From Nissolia schottii (lineage: Eukaryota > Streptophyta > Magnoliopsida > Fabales > Fabaceae), in assembly GCA_003254905.1 (NCBI GenBank), contig QANU01107820.1:3420-67419 (forward strand): 64,000 nt of DNA. Direction: 5' to 3'. The translations under genes and the position numbers were made by a program. Positions 11,251 through 28,500 of this stretch are shown here, piece by piece (the stretch's first letter is position 1; each line of letters opens with the position of its first letter). The notes beneath the pieces were generated by a model. The model saw nothing but the letters and a program-made list of their open reading frames with translations, was not told the DNA's origin and ran no database searches.

Positions 11251-13845
11251 GGGGACTGTTGAAACTGGTTACTGTATTGTCCCCTAATCTGTACTAAACT
11301 ATAATTTAGCTCAAGTGAGTTAGTAGCAGCACGAAAGGTCCATATCATTCATAATTTGTAAACAGAGATAACATTCATAATTTGAAGACCTAATGAGATG
11401 GGAGACTCTGTTGTAACTGATAATTTTGCTTGAGAGAAATGGTAAATTAACAAAAATTATGAAACATTTTCCAGCAAACCGTGGTAAATGACCCATTATC
11501 TTTGGACCAATTTCAGAATTTCTCAATTCACTATTTCTTCCGAATCCCTCCTCGCTGCCTTCACCACTCGACGGAGGCAGCGCCGACATGGATCTATCGG
11601 TCAAGGGATTCTCTCTCTCCCTATCATACTCGCGCGTAATTGTTGGGCAGATATTGATCACAATCGATGGAATGCTGCGGGGTGGCTTGTGTCTATCTAA
11701 AAGTCTATACGACCAAGCTTAATATATTCCTGCAAGTCTGCCACGTATTGTCTTCTCATAATTCCCAAAAACGTGTGATATGTAATGAGAAAGAGAATTC
11801 ATATGGGTTCATGTACAAAAGAGATTCACCATACACACTATACAAACAAGCACTGCACAGAGGGGATTCTAACTAATCATAGAGGAAATATGCTGTGAGA
11901 ATATTTCCTAATGATAAAGGCAACAGAAAGAAAGATTCGTAACTTGTCACAAACAACATAGCAATCGATCTCCAAATGCATGCTAAGTACATTCGTAAAA
12001 AACGGGATTCACAGCAATGTGGAAAACGCTACCATTATCACAATAAAGAATAGAAAGTAATGAGCATTGTAGATGGAGATCTCGAATCAGGTAACACAAC
12101 CATTAATTTAATGCATTATAGTACAATCCATTAATGCAATTACCAAATCCAATCGTCCTCCTCCTCCTCAAGTGTAGATCATGTATCAAGAAATGAGAGT
12201 GAATATTGAAGTGAACGAGTTAGTTGAGAAACGTGAAACAAGATTGTGCGTGAAATTGGGAATAAATAAAAACATTATGTAAAACACGGTAAGGAGTGAA
12301 GAAAATAGAGCCATGGACTTGGGCTTGGAGACGGGATCCATCAGGTATTCTAAACATTAATGGGCTTAACAGGAAAATAAAAGGAAAACTGAGCCGAATT
12401 CGTGCAAACATGGTTGGTGGCCTAGAATCCAGGATCCAGGGGCCAACGGTCACGTGAGAATGGATGGAGGGGTCTTGTAAGGGAGGTTCTTGGAGTAATG
12501 CTCAACAATGAGATTGGGAATGCAACTCTAATCGTGTTGCGTCCCCGTGTCAGAAGCGGCGTCATTCACAATATTTGCCCTTGGAAATCATTTAAGTGTT
12601 TCATGGAACGAGTCCATTGGTGGTAGTTGGGTCCGGTGAGAACGGAAAGTGCGTGACGAGAACCTTCATCATACGTCATCCTTGTCTGGGCCTTACTTGT
12701 TATCAGATCAGATGGGCCAGACACGTGCTGTAATAACATGCTACCTTCTGGCTTCAAGTAAGGAAATAAATTTGTCCTTGCTCATCAACAAGTTTGCATT
12801 CAAGTGTGAATTGTTCCAACCAGTTATAATTTATAATACCGGTAATTTGAGGTTTACACAAAATCTTTTATGTGAAATAATGAGGTGCAAGTGAAATTTC
12901 AAGAGAAGACTAGGATGATGTTGTTAAGTATTATGTAGAGAGACAACTGATTAGTTGGCTGACACATCCTAGGAAGGAATGTCTGGTAATTGAATTCCAC
13001 ATCAATATTACCACATGCTGGTTGTATGCTGATACTAAGACTTAGGACACTTTTTCTTTTTTCCTTTTTTCCAGTATTTATAAAAGAAGAAAAAGACTCA
13101 ACCGTCCGAAGAGAGGAGCAAGACATTACAACTAGAATAGGAGAATCCTGAAAAGGAAAACTACACAAAGGAACCATCACTACTACCACCAATGGCGAAA
13201 CAAAGGCAAACTAAAACAAAAAAGAAAGATGACGCCTAAAACATAGCAAAGACAAAAGACTCATCGAGGAGAATGAGGAATACAAGTCACACAGATTAAT
13301 TAAATCTTACGTGAATTATCAAAATTAGAATGTATTCAAAAATCACATATAGATTCAAAAAATAGTATCTAAAGTGAAGAAAAGTCAAGCGAAACAATAA
13401 TATTTACATGACTTTATAAAATAAATAAATAAATAAATAAAGTGACTAAATGAGGCAATTACAACTTCCATACCATAATATCTACATAAATTCATAGAAT
13501 GGGAAAAAAACTGTTAAATGAGAAAATGACCACTACTATCATAAATTGGGAAATAGACAATCTCAATTTAATTTGTTGTCAAGTGTGATATTTCAACATT
13601 AATTGAGGTGGTGAGATCATACATAATGTAAGCAACAAAGAAATTGATGGTGAAAGATTACTTGAGAACCATTTACAGCAAATTAAAATAAGAGGATTCA
13701 TTCCAAATAAACTAATGTGCCATCCAGGTAGAGCATCCAAAGTCAATACTATCGCATGCCACAACTTGAGCTTCAAACTTTATATATTATAAACAAATGT
13801 ACTTCTCAAATAAGTCTATATGATGTCGCAGAAGTAATAATATCT
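11251..13845. other. Intergenic between APRL and the receptor kinase
   Basis: No gene recognised. Short open stretches near 11,490-11,700 show no family resemblance that I can support. A copia gag-like scrap lies at about 12,566-12,757 (separate entry). An (AAAT)n run sits near 13,421-13,441. The last 200 bases or so probably include the 3' untranslated region of the kinase, which is on the minus strand. Confidence 0.5.
12566..12757 (-). pseudogene. Ty1-copia gag N-terminal fragment (tentative)
   Basis: The minus-strand reading contains SVLTGPNYHQWTRSMKHL, which follows the pattern of the start of many plant copia gag proteins: a short hydrophobic residue, then L-x-G-x-N-Y-x-x-W-x-R-S-M. Only about 60 residues are open and nothing similar continues on either side, so this is at most a scrap of an old element. 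Confidence 0.45.
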
Positions 13846-19537
<5,692 letters not shown>

Positions 19538-20107
19538 TTTTCTGCGCTAATTAAATCCCTGCTCGCATCGTAAGTGAACAAGGTATAGTCATACTAACGT
19601 GGGAGAGTTTTGGAGACTTTTGGAGCAGGCATTGTTGAATGATGAGTAATTCACAGATTGACTTGGATAACAAGCGATTGATTCAATAACCACCACATGC
19701 GTCCGCTCGGTCTATTTAATGACGAGCATTTTGTCAATAATCAATATGGAAGAGTTTGTCAGTGTACAAGAGCATATGCAACTTTTTTTTTTTTTTATAG
19801 ATGGAAAAGACAATCTCTCTGTAGACAAAAATAATTATTTTAAACTTATTTTTAAAATATTTTAACCAAACGCAAATTAATTATTCCAAAACTTAATTTC
19901 TTTAAATTGGTCTAGGATCAAAGCATGCACCCCCCCCCCCCTTTCTGAGACCTGCAAGGTGGTGAGGTGGTCATGATCAAGAAAACAATAAGGTTGAATA
20001 AGCTTGATTTTCTGGGTATCACTGAAACAAAAAAAAAGGGGGGGAGGAGGTCTACCATGGCACATGTTGTATATTCTCCCATGCATTGTCGAAGAGAAAG
20101 GGTTTGG
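19538..20107. other. Upstream region of the receptor kinase
   Basis: Probable promoter side of the kinase. The block from about 19,582 to 19,690 ('gtgggagagttttggagact' onward) is repeated in a diverged form near 20,300-20,380. A C-run (19,929-19,941) and poly-T and poly-A runs are present. No clear TATA box was identified. Confidence 0.4.
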
Positions 20108-20420
20108 CTTAGAAATTGTTGAGGGTGTCTGTGTAGTACACCTCATCTGCATTGTTGACCACTTTTTGGGTTATAGGTTGAGTACTGCTCTGAACTCTTC
20201 CAAGCTGTTAAATGCCTGTTCAAACCGGTCTTTAGGCTCTAATTGCCCTCTGCCCACCACAGCACAAGTAAAAGAATAAAAAAAGTATATGGATACTAAT
20301 GTGGGAGAGTGGTGGAGACTTCTGGACTAGGCATTGTTGAATGATGACAAATCACAGGCTGACTTTGATAAGGAGTGACCCAGTAATTCTCCGGTCTATA
20401 AGTTGCAATAAATTGTTGTC
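20108..20420 (-). pseudogene. Fragment of a second S-receptor-like kinase gene with its upstream region
   Basis: About 20,122-20,240 matches two separate pieces of exon 1 of the neighbouring kinase: the segment near 18,795-18,866 ('ttgggt..ttggttgagtac..ctctg') and the segment near 18,999-19,052 ('ttccaagc.gttaaa.gcct'), joined with the sequence between them missing. About 20,290-20,380 then matches the kinase's own upstream flank (19,582-19,670), including 'aggcattgttgaatgatga'. This is the remnant of a tandem duplicate that has lost most of its coding sequence. It cannot make a protein domain. Confidence 0.7.
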
Positions 20421-20852
20421 AATATGGAAGACTTTTGTGGAACATGACATATGAATGGATACGAAGAACAAATGTGATGGGTACTGATTTTGGCCAATAA
20501 GCCTATAAGTATTTGTCAGCGTCCAAGAGAATACGCGGTTTGCTATTGTAGATGAAAAAGTACTGTTTGTCTCCATGATGCAGACAATCGATCCCTGCCA
20601 GCTACGTCCAGTTTACGCGTTACTTTGTTTCAATTTTCCGTTCACACTTCAAATTAGCTGCAGTACTGAGGCAAATGGCATCCATAGTAAAAGGATTTAA
20701 AAAAAGAAAACTATTAACTATATCTACTCCCAGATCTTGTCTTCTTTCCTGTTTTGCTTGCGGTTCATGGTTTTTTAACTATTATCTTCTAAGTGGAAAA
20801 ATGTCAGTGGGGATAGCAGAGGCATTCAAACTTGTCTTCCTCTGTATAGATA

Positions 20853-21124
20853 ATGGCCTCGTTTGGATAGGCTTTTTTTTTAAGTATTTTTTAATTTATT
20901 TTTTTTAAGAGATTTTTTGGAAGATCAATTTATTAACCATTTTTGCTTCTGCTTGTTTTTTTTAGAAGTGGTGAATTGAGAACTTCTAAAAAAAAAAGTG
21001 GTGATATTTCCACTATTTTTATTAGAAGCGTTTTCTTTTTTTTAAATTGTATCCAATCCCTAAAAATTTATAAAAGAAATTTTTTTTAAAAAAAAAAAAT
21101 TCCATCCAAACGGGCTAAATGGCC
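20853..21124. mobile_element. Small foldback MITE
   Basis: The left end 'ggcctcgtttggata' and the right end 'atccaaacgggctaaatggcc' are inverted relative to each other, and 'agaagtggtgaattgagaactt' with 'aagtggtgatatttccac' lies between, in A/T-run context. The layout fits a short non-autonomous DNA element. The target duplication was not resolved. Confidence 0.5.
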
Positions 21125-22183
21125 ATTTGCATGTATATAAGATGAATGCCTCCTTTTCTTCTGTATGAATTGCAAGTAGCGACAAATCTGATAGGGAAGT
21201 ATATAATAAATCCGGTGAGAAAACTAGCTCCTACCCACGGGGGAAGTCTAGCTAAACTGATCAAATTTGGTAGATACATAACAAAGAACATTGTTGCAGA
21301 AAAGCCACCTATGAGGCGAGCAATTTTTTTATATTCTACGCAGGAAATCAAACATGCTCCACAAAGTATGGAAATCATTTATTAGTAGAAAAAGTAATAC
21401 AAATAAATAAATAAATAAAATGAATCTATTGCTTACGGCTTAATCTACAAAGACAGAGGATCCAAAATTTTTTGGCCAAACACGAAGTTCTTCGATAACC
21501 AACTTGCAAGGAAAATTATGTTTAGCGACAGTTTTCATTACGTTTACCGGCGGTTTGAAACCGTTGCTTACGTTTACCACGCGTTAATTGCTAAACGGTA
21601 TGTTCGTGCGGAAAAACCGTTTTGCCGCGGTTTGGGGTGACCGCTCGAAGAACCGTTGCTATCATCCAATTTGCAGCGGTTTCGAAACCGCAGCTAAAAG
21701 TTTATCCTTTAGCAACATTTATAAGCGTTGCCTTAGACCATTTTGAAACCTATGTCAAGCCCTTTGGCAACATTTGGTAAGTGTAGCCTTAGCAAGAGAT
21801 TAAAACACCACATCCACCCACATTTAGAACTCTCAAAAAAACAAATTTTGACATCTAGAAAAACAAATTACCATCAACGCCAAGGGTTTTGAAAGTTTTC
21901 TATTCAAGAGTGGTGTTCTATCTTATTCTCTAATTAAAAAAAAGGAATCAAAGACATTATTAAAAGAATACAAACATCAATTATGCTTCACCAGTTTAAT
22001 GAATTTGTCATGCAATACACCGCAAGGAAAATCACATTTAAAACAAGCAGGCTTAGACTTGGGTGGTTAATATAGTTAAAAAATAGAGGACTAAATGAAA
22101 CATAAAAATTGATCGGCTTACTGTCAGGACATTGTTGCACTTACTTGGGCAAAAGTCCTTTTATTTGGGCAAATACCTCAGGT

Positions 22184-24078
22184 TCAGCAGGCTGCCTTCT
22201 TCTGCTTTGACTTCTTCACCTGCATGAGAGAGCATTTATCTTTTAAGCCTCGCTACATTTGAGCAGTAACAAGTGCAAAATAAGTTAAACTAGAAGAAGC
22301 TTGATTATGAAAATAACTAGCAGCTCTAGAAACAAGGTGACTTTGGTACTACGGGAACAGAAGCATAGAGCAAACATAAGCATTAAGTAAAGGCCAAAGA
22401 GTCAAAAGATGACAGCAAGGAGCATTAAGTGAAGGGCAGCAAGGGCCAAATTATTCACCACAGCAATCAGCAAGCAGAAAGCAGTAGCAGCTGAGGCAAC
22501 ACCAGTACCTACTATTTATCTATATGTTCACCTCAGCAAGTAGCGAGAAGCAGCAACTGGGGCAATACCAATACCTCCTATATATACCAATAAGTGGCTT
22601 TCTAAACTACGTGTACTGTGTGCTCATGCATCACTTGCTGCAATTATTGCAATGTCATCGTCAGCATATACTCATAAACTTGAAGCAAGCAACACATGAA
22701 AAAGAGCAACACTCTCATTATCAAAATGAAGCATGTTGATATGATCAGGCATGCGCATGAGTGAAATTAGAAATGGTTTATAAAAGAAACAAAGAAAGAA
22801 ATAAGGTAGAATGAGAAGACAAGTATTAATAGCTAGTGATGCAACAATAAGCTATGCCCACAAACCATCGTCACCATTAAAGAGTTAAAGGAACTTCACT
22901 AAGCTTTCGTAATGTATAATGTACATGTAAGTATCAATCTTTTAATGAAAATAGAAATACTTCACTAATAATATGCTATAATCTTTAAGCCTAAATTACC
23001 TCAATCTTTGAGAGTTCCTTTTCCAAAGCTGCGTTAAGGCATTCAATACCCCACTGCCTCGCTCATATTGTATATATCTAAAGCACAGCTATGGAAAATA
23101 ATTGCACTTGAAAAAAATGCAAAGCAAAGAGAGAAACTAGACCTGCTGGGACATTTCGGCATTTTCAGTTAACTGGAATCCACCACCAATCCTTGCTGCT
23201 GCATAAACCACTTTCAAGAGTCAACTAAGAGTTACTAACATCTTAAAAACAAAAAAGAATAGCTACTAAAAAAATTGTGTAAAAATTACAAAGTAATGTG
23301 CTAAAGTTCCAATAATTCCATCTTAACTTGCCTTTGGAGTTATTATCGAGGGATTTCATAGTCTCACTTGATTTGCTATTGACAACATTGTGACATGACC
23401 CATTAGGCTACCAGCCACCTATAGAAATCCAATATAATCACATAAACAGGCCATGAGGAAGCTCATTACCATGTAGTCATATTATCGCCCTAACCTTAAA
23501 TAGTTTCTAAAAAAAAGGACAAGATTTGACCATTAAACAGCTGGGAAGATACAAACAATCTTAGTGCTGTCTTTACAGAAAATAACTGGAGAATACTATC
23601 AAAATCTTATTTATACAAACAATCTTCATGTTGTCTTTACTGAAAATAAAAGGAGACTACTATCAAAATCTTATTTATTTATTTCTTGTTGAAGGATTTG
23701 CAATCGGTTTCTGAGATAGATGCTTGTCATTAATTTGTTAAAAAGAAAGAGTGGACGCAAGCTTAAAAAACACACAAACTAAACTAAATGAGCAGAAGAT
23801 ATGTACAACGGACAAGGAATGGAAACTTAAGGATACTGAGGCTGTAAACAGCAAGAGGTGATTGATAGTAAATTCAAAAAGGTTCAAATGTCATGCCCAT
23901 AAACTATATAGCATTGTCAACTGACCACTTTTTCCAAAAGGTCCATAGGTGTCAGTGTAAAGAGAAGTATGTTGTCTGTCCATCTTCTGATAATTAGGTG
24001 TCAGCCAGATCTTTTTACATCATCTTACGTTAAGAACCTGCTGTCTAGGTGTTTCCTACTTGCATCAAACAGCATAAC
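22184..24078 (-). pseudogene. Unidentified multi-exon gene fragment inside the CACTA element
   Basis: Minus-strand candidate exons join in phase. 24078-24029 reads VMLFDASRKHLDSRFL. An exon ending at 23332 reads NVVNSKSSETMKSLDNNSK and has a GC donor (gcaagt). 23198-23143 reads AARIGGGFQLTENAEMSQQ. An exon from about 23,053 to 23,000 reads WGIECLNAALEKELSKIE. 22219-22184 reads VKKSKQKKAAC and then stops. The last three junctions agree in phase and have AG acceptors. The C-terminus is a short amphipathic helix with a lysine-rich tail. I do not recognise the protein. The start was not found, and frames break between 23,420 and 24,029. It may be a host gene fragment captured by the transposon, or part of the transposon's own second gene. 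Expression evidence would decide. Confidence 0.4.
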
Positions 24079-24734
24079 CTGAAATATAGACACAGAAAGG
24101 GAGAATAACCATTCATGGTGCCCTTAATCTAATCCTAACTGCAGCCAATTATGCGATTACCAATTGGGACATTTACTCACATTACTGGAGTTGCCTAGTG
24201 AGGCAGGTCACAAGGAAAAACGGTTGAATTGTGTATTTACCAATTGATATTTTGAATTCTGCAATTTTTAAATACTATTATACAAGAATACTAGCATTTC
24301 AGTCCTAAAAAGATCAGTCAGTATACCAGAGAAGGATGAAATCTAAGGTTTGATTTGATAGCTTTCATCCTAAAACAGAAAATAAACAGAGATCCATTTC
24401 ATCAAAAAATAGAAGGAAAAAAAAAAATCAAGCATAAACATTAGATACACATGCAAGTATTCAACGCTGGAACCACCAAACAGGAAAGGAAATCAAGAGA
24501 TTCAAATAAGCACCTCCTAACACTAACAATATTGAAAAAAATTTGAAACCCTAGATTTGAGCTAATTCATCAATGATTAACCCAAGACCCCATATCTGGA
24601 CTATTTCAGGAAAAATTGGAGCTAAATCCCTAATTCAGAGCTAAAAGCCATATATAGAGAAATTGAAGAAGCCATAAAATGGAAGCATGGAATGAATCAA
24701 ATAGAACGAGAGATTTTATCTTCGTATTTGGCAG

Positions 24735-24915
24735 TCGCTGCGGAAGATCGAAGGAGACGACGGCGGATCCAAGGGTACGATGGCAGATCCAAGGGGACGA
24801 CGGCAAATCGAAAACAACAACGGAAGCTCGAGAGTGACAGTGGAAGATCGAGAGCGACGGCGGCAGATGGAAAAAGACGGCGATAGATAAAAGACGATGG
24901 CGGCAGCAGGCGAGA
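24735..24915. repeat. Minisatellite of ~18-27 bp purine-rich units
   Basis: Variants of 'gacgacggc(g/a)gatc(g/c)aa' recur about eight times (for example 24,752, 24,776, 24,797, 24,856, 24,893). The reading frame through it is a string of basic residues (RRRRRR, RSRAT) and does not look like a real protein. Confidence 0.65.
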
Positions 24916-25189
24916 CACGGAGGAAGATGAAGAGAGGGAGAGAAAGAGAGAGAGTACTATTTTTGTCTTTCTATTCTAATTTTCTACTACTTTATTTTCG
25001 GTTTTGCATCGGTATGGGCTCCAAACCGCTGGTAATTAACTTTATTTTCAGCTGTTGTGCAGGACACCGGCACTAAGTGTCGACTAGGGGCAGTTTCAAC
25101 AACTGTCGGCAAAATTGGAGTTTACATATGAAAATTATTTTGAAAAATTGTTAAATACTAATATATGGGGTTAGGGATGAAATTTATAA

Positions 25190-25440
25190 ACGTATGATTT
25201 TTGTCCTAAAATTGGCACACGTGGCACTGATTTTAGATATTTAAAAAAAAAGTAAAACCTGAAATTGGCATACATGGCACCAATTTCAAGTATTAAAAAA
25301 ATAACCTGAAATCAACACACGTGGTGCCAATTTTAGGTATTTAAAAAAAACACAAATCCTAGCACATGTGGCGCCAATTTCAAGTGTTTTAAAAAAATAA
25401 AAAACCTGAAATCGACACATGTGACATCGATTTTAAGAAT
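25190..25440. repeat. Tandem repeat of ~58 bp in the CACTA right subterminal region
   Basis: Four to five diverged copies of a unit built from 'aaattggcac' then 'cacgtggca' then 'ccaatttcaag' or 'gattttaggtatt' then an A-run and 'cctgaaat'. Each unit contains a small inverted repeat (attggcac with gtgccaat). Subterminal tandem repeats are the usual transposase-binding regions of CACTA elements; that role here is inference. Confidence 0.7.
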
Positions 25441-25558
25441 AATATAATTATAAATTTTACAATTGACCATTTTTTATTTTTTCTATATTTTTGGTCCATA
25501 TTTTTTGTAAAAAAATCAGCAAAAACCCACGCTAAGTTGTGCTTTTCTTGTAGTGCAA

Positions 25559-28500
25559 ATGAGCCTTAACATTCATGTTATGTTATATTAATATGAGAAA
25601 TATTAGGTGTACTCAATTTGTAAAATTTTTGGCTAAACATGAAGTTGTTCCATAGCCAAAGGGTTGTTTTACTTTCCGTTCATGATTTTCTTTTTTAATA
25701 TTTTGGATCATGTACCTATCTCAAATTGAGTATAAAGGATCTGAAGTTGATAAAGCAAAACAACATACCCCTCAAAAGTTTGGCATGTATGTATGTAGTT
25801 TAAAATTCTCATATGAATGATTAAAAATGAAATATTGGATTTTCTATGTTAGAACTGACAAAATTAAAGTGTTTTATACTATCCTCTAATCAAATATTTT
25901 GATAGATATGACTTTTGAATGAGTGAGAGATAAAATCAACCATTTGTGCTAATATGACAGTATTTGATTGGTTGACAAGCGTAAATGGATAAAAATCAAA
26001 CTCTAACTTAGGATCTTATATAAAAGGAGATTCTCAAGAAAAAAAATACTATAAAAATACTTTTTAAGTTATTATTTATTTGAATATATAATAACAAAAA
26101 TATTTGTTTTAAATGTATAGTGATTGTTCATAGAAAGTTGTGTAGTTTACTTTTATAAACAAAATTAATTTTTTTTACATAAAAAAATTAATATTTTTAC
26201 TTCTTAAAAAACATAAAAATATATTTTTTTAAATAATAAGTTGTAAATTCAATTTAATCTAAATATATACAAAATGACTTTTGATTATTAAAAAATTAAA
26301 AATAAAAAGTCTTTAATTAGATGATATCAAAAACTCACCCTAAACCCGAGTTAACTCGAATTAATCAAGATTAAATCTTAGATACGGTGCAGACAACCTA
26401 AAAAAACAACTCACCCTGTTTAGATACAATTTAACTTCATATATTTAGTAGATACCATTTATCCCCTAAAATTTAGTACTTGATAGGATTTGGAGACAGT
26501 TTTTCCCATTTTTAATCCATGGGGGAGTTTACAATCCTCTCAATGAACGAAAATCACAAGTCCTTTTCGATCCGAACAGGAGCCATATCTTATAGTGCAG
26601 GTATATTCTATATTCTCGTATGTTTTTATTTTATTATTTTTTACTTTTTGGGAGATTTTAAATGTCATCAGTCTCTTTTGACATGGTTATCACGTTTGTA
26701 TATTGCAACACAACTGGCAACGTGGACAAGTGGCCACCAAATAATTTTGATCAATATCAATTCCGAACTCTAGGCCACAGTCTTGGCCTCTGATTCAGGA
26801 GGGAAAATGACATATTAAACATCTATTTTATCTTTTTTGGGTCATGATTTACATCTATTTTCGTCAGGGTTAAAAGTTATAGCTTGCAAGAAGAATGCAT
26901 ATACTAGTAGAACACTCAACTTAATTAGGCTTAACATTCACACAAGCCAAAAAAATCAATGCTAATCCAGCTTCCATAAATGGTAAAAAATGGTAAGAAA
27001 CCAGCTTCCATATTTAACATGTTTCACCGAGCAGCTCCTTGTGAGATTAAAAAAAAAATGGACACAAGCCTCAAAAGGCAAATTTCAGATTCTAGTAGCC
27101 GTCCTATCCTATCTAAATATTCAACCTTTAATCATGCTCAAATATTAATAAAATATTCTTTAGATTTCCTTTATTCTCATGAAATATTTTAATATAGCTA
27201 GGAAAATTTACCTTGTATATATGCGTATATTTTTAAAATGATGGTTAGTAGTGAAGCGCAAAGATAGAAATAAATAATGGAACATTAAGAATATGTTAGA
27301 GTATTATAAGAAGATGACTTATGTCATGATAATAAAAATATTTAGAGAAATATTCTTAAAAGCGAACAAAAAAGTGGCGTGTGTGAGGTGAATGTGCTAG
27401 TCTTTTAGAATATCTTTATCTTTTATAATTGTACCCCTTTGATATGAATGGAATAGAGAAGAAAATTTTAGCTTTTAATTTAGTTTTTTAGGAATAATTT
27501 GTAGAAAGGAGGTTCCTTCTCTCAAAGTATGGAAATTATCACCATTATTCACAATCATCCCTGATTATTTGGTGCTTTCATTTTTCAACTAACCAACCAC
27601 CATGTTTCCATTCACCACTCCACCACCAAATTTCATCCCATCATCTCATTCATTCTATCACTCTCATCCACCACCATTTTAACCAAATCACCCAATTCCA
27701 CCACCACAACCACCCTATATCACTCACTATCACAGTGATCATCATACATTAATTTACCCACCACCACTACCACCAACAAAATCACCTCCACTACCGCCAC
27801 CGCTGCCATCAGACTCACCCTCAATGCACCACCACTAAATTATTTGAAGAATTACAAAATGAATTTTAAACAGTTTATTCAAACTCATATTACATAAACT
27901 TTACGAAAATCATGGCATACGATAAGTATATTTGATAAAATATTTAAGTAATAAAATGAGGTTACAAACTTAATATATCAATCTGCATAGTTCTTTCATC
28001 ATGAGCCGTCACTGCAAACTTATCTAAATTATCACATTTAAGGGTATTATCCTTCAAAATGTTTATTCAGTCCCATGACAAGTAAATCTGCCAAAATCTC
28101 TATTTGCCCCAGCGTAATTCCACATCATATCTTTTGCCAACATAATTTAATAAATGAATTCTGGATGAACTTGAAGGAAAAGCTTGCGTTGCACATGCTA
28201 TTGGGAACATTTACAATAGTACCAAATAATTTGAGTATAAAAAAAAATCAAAAAAATTTATAGAGGATTTTCTAAAAAACAATTTGCCAAACATCTTTTA
28301 TACTTCATTTTACACGTTATCCTTTTTTCAAAGTTAAACAGAATTGGTGGAGGAGGTGGTTTTGCAACAAATTGAAGGAAAATTGGTGGAAGATTAATCG
28401 GAGTATGGTTGAAGAAATCATCAATAAATAGTTTTTTAGATCTTAAAACATTTATTGGAGACCAAAATGCATAAGTTGTTGTTGTGAAAAAGCCATAGAT

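Larger units (their letters stand above)
21503..25555. mobile_element. Non-autonomous CACTA (En/Spm-type) element carrying gene-like exons
   Basis: The right end reads 'gcttttcttgtagtg', which is the inverse of the plant CACTA terminus CACTACAAGAAAA. The left end 'cttgcaaggaaaattatg' is a decayed version; both ends then show TTAGCG at the same distance. A 3-bp CAA stands immediately outside each end (21,500-21,502 and 25,556-25,558), as expected for this superfamily. Subterminal regions carry many short motifs such as 'gcggttt.gaaaccg' (21,550-21,700) and 'ccaaaccgc' (25,020). No TNP2-like transposase was recognised. The interior holds minus-strand exons of an unidentified gene and a minisatellite. 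Confidence 0.75.

Noticed and set aside
11488-11700. Possible small gene after APRL
   Set aside because: Two short overlapping frames on opposite strands, no recognisable motif, and no splice continuation found.
24692-24886. Arginine-rich 64-codon reading
   Set aside because: Product of the minisatellite; both strands are open for the same reason.
27590-27840. Proline-rich (extensin-like) coding region
   Set aside because: CCA/CAC-rich low complexity with stops in every frame and no signal peptide or SPPPP repeats.
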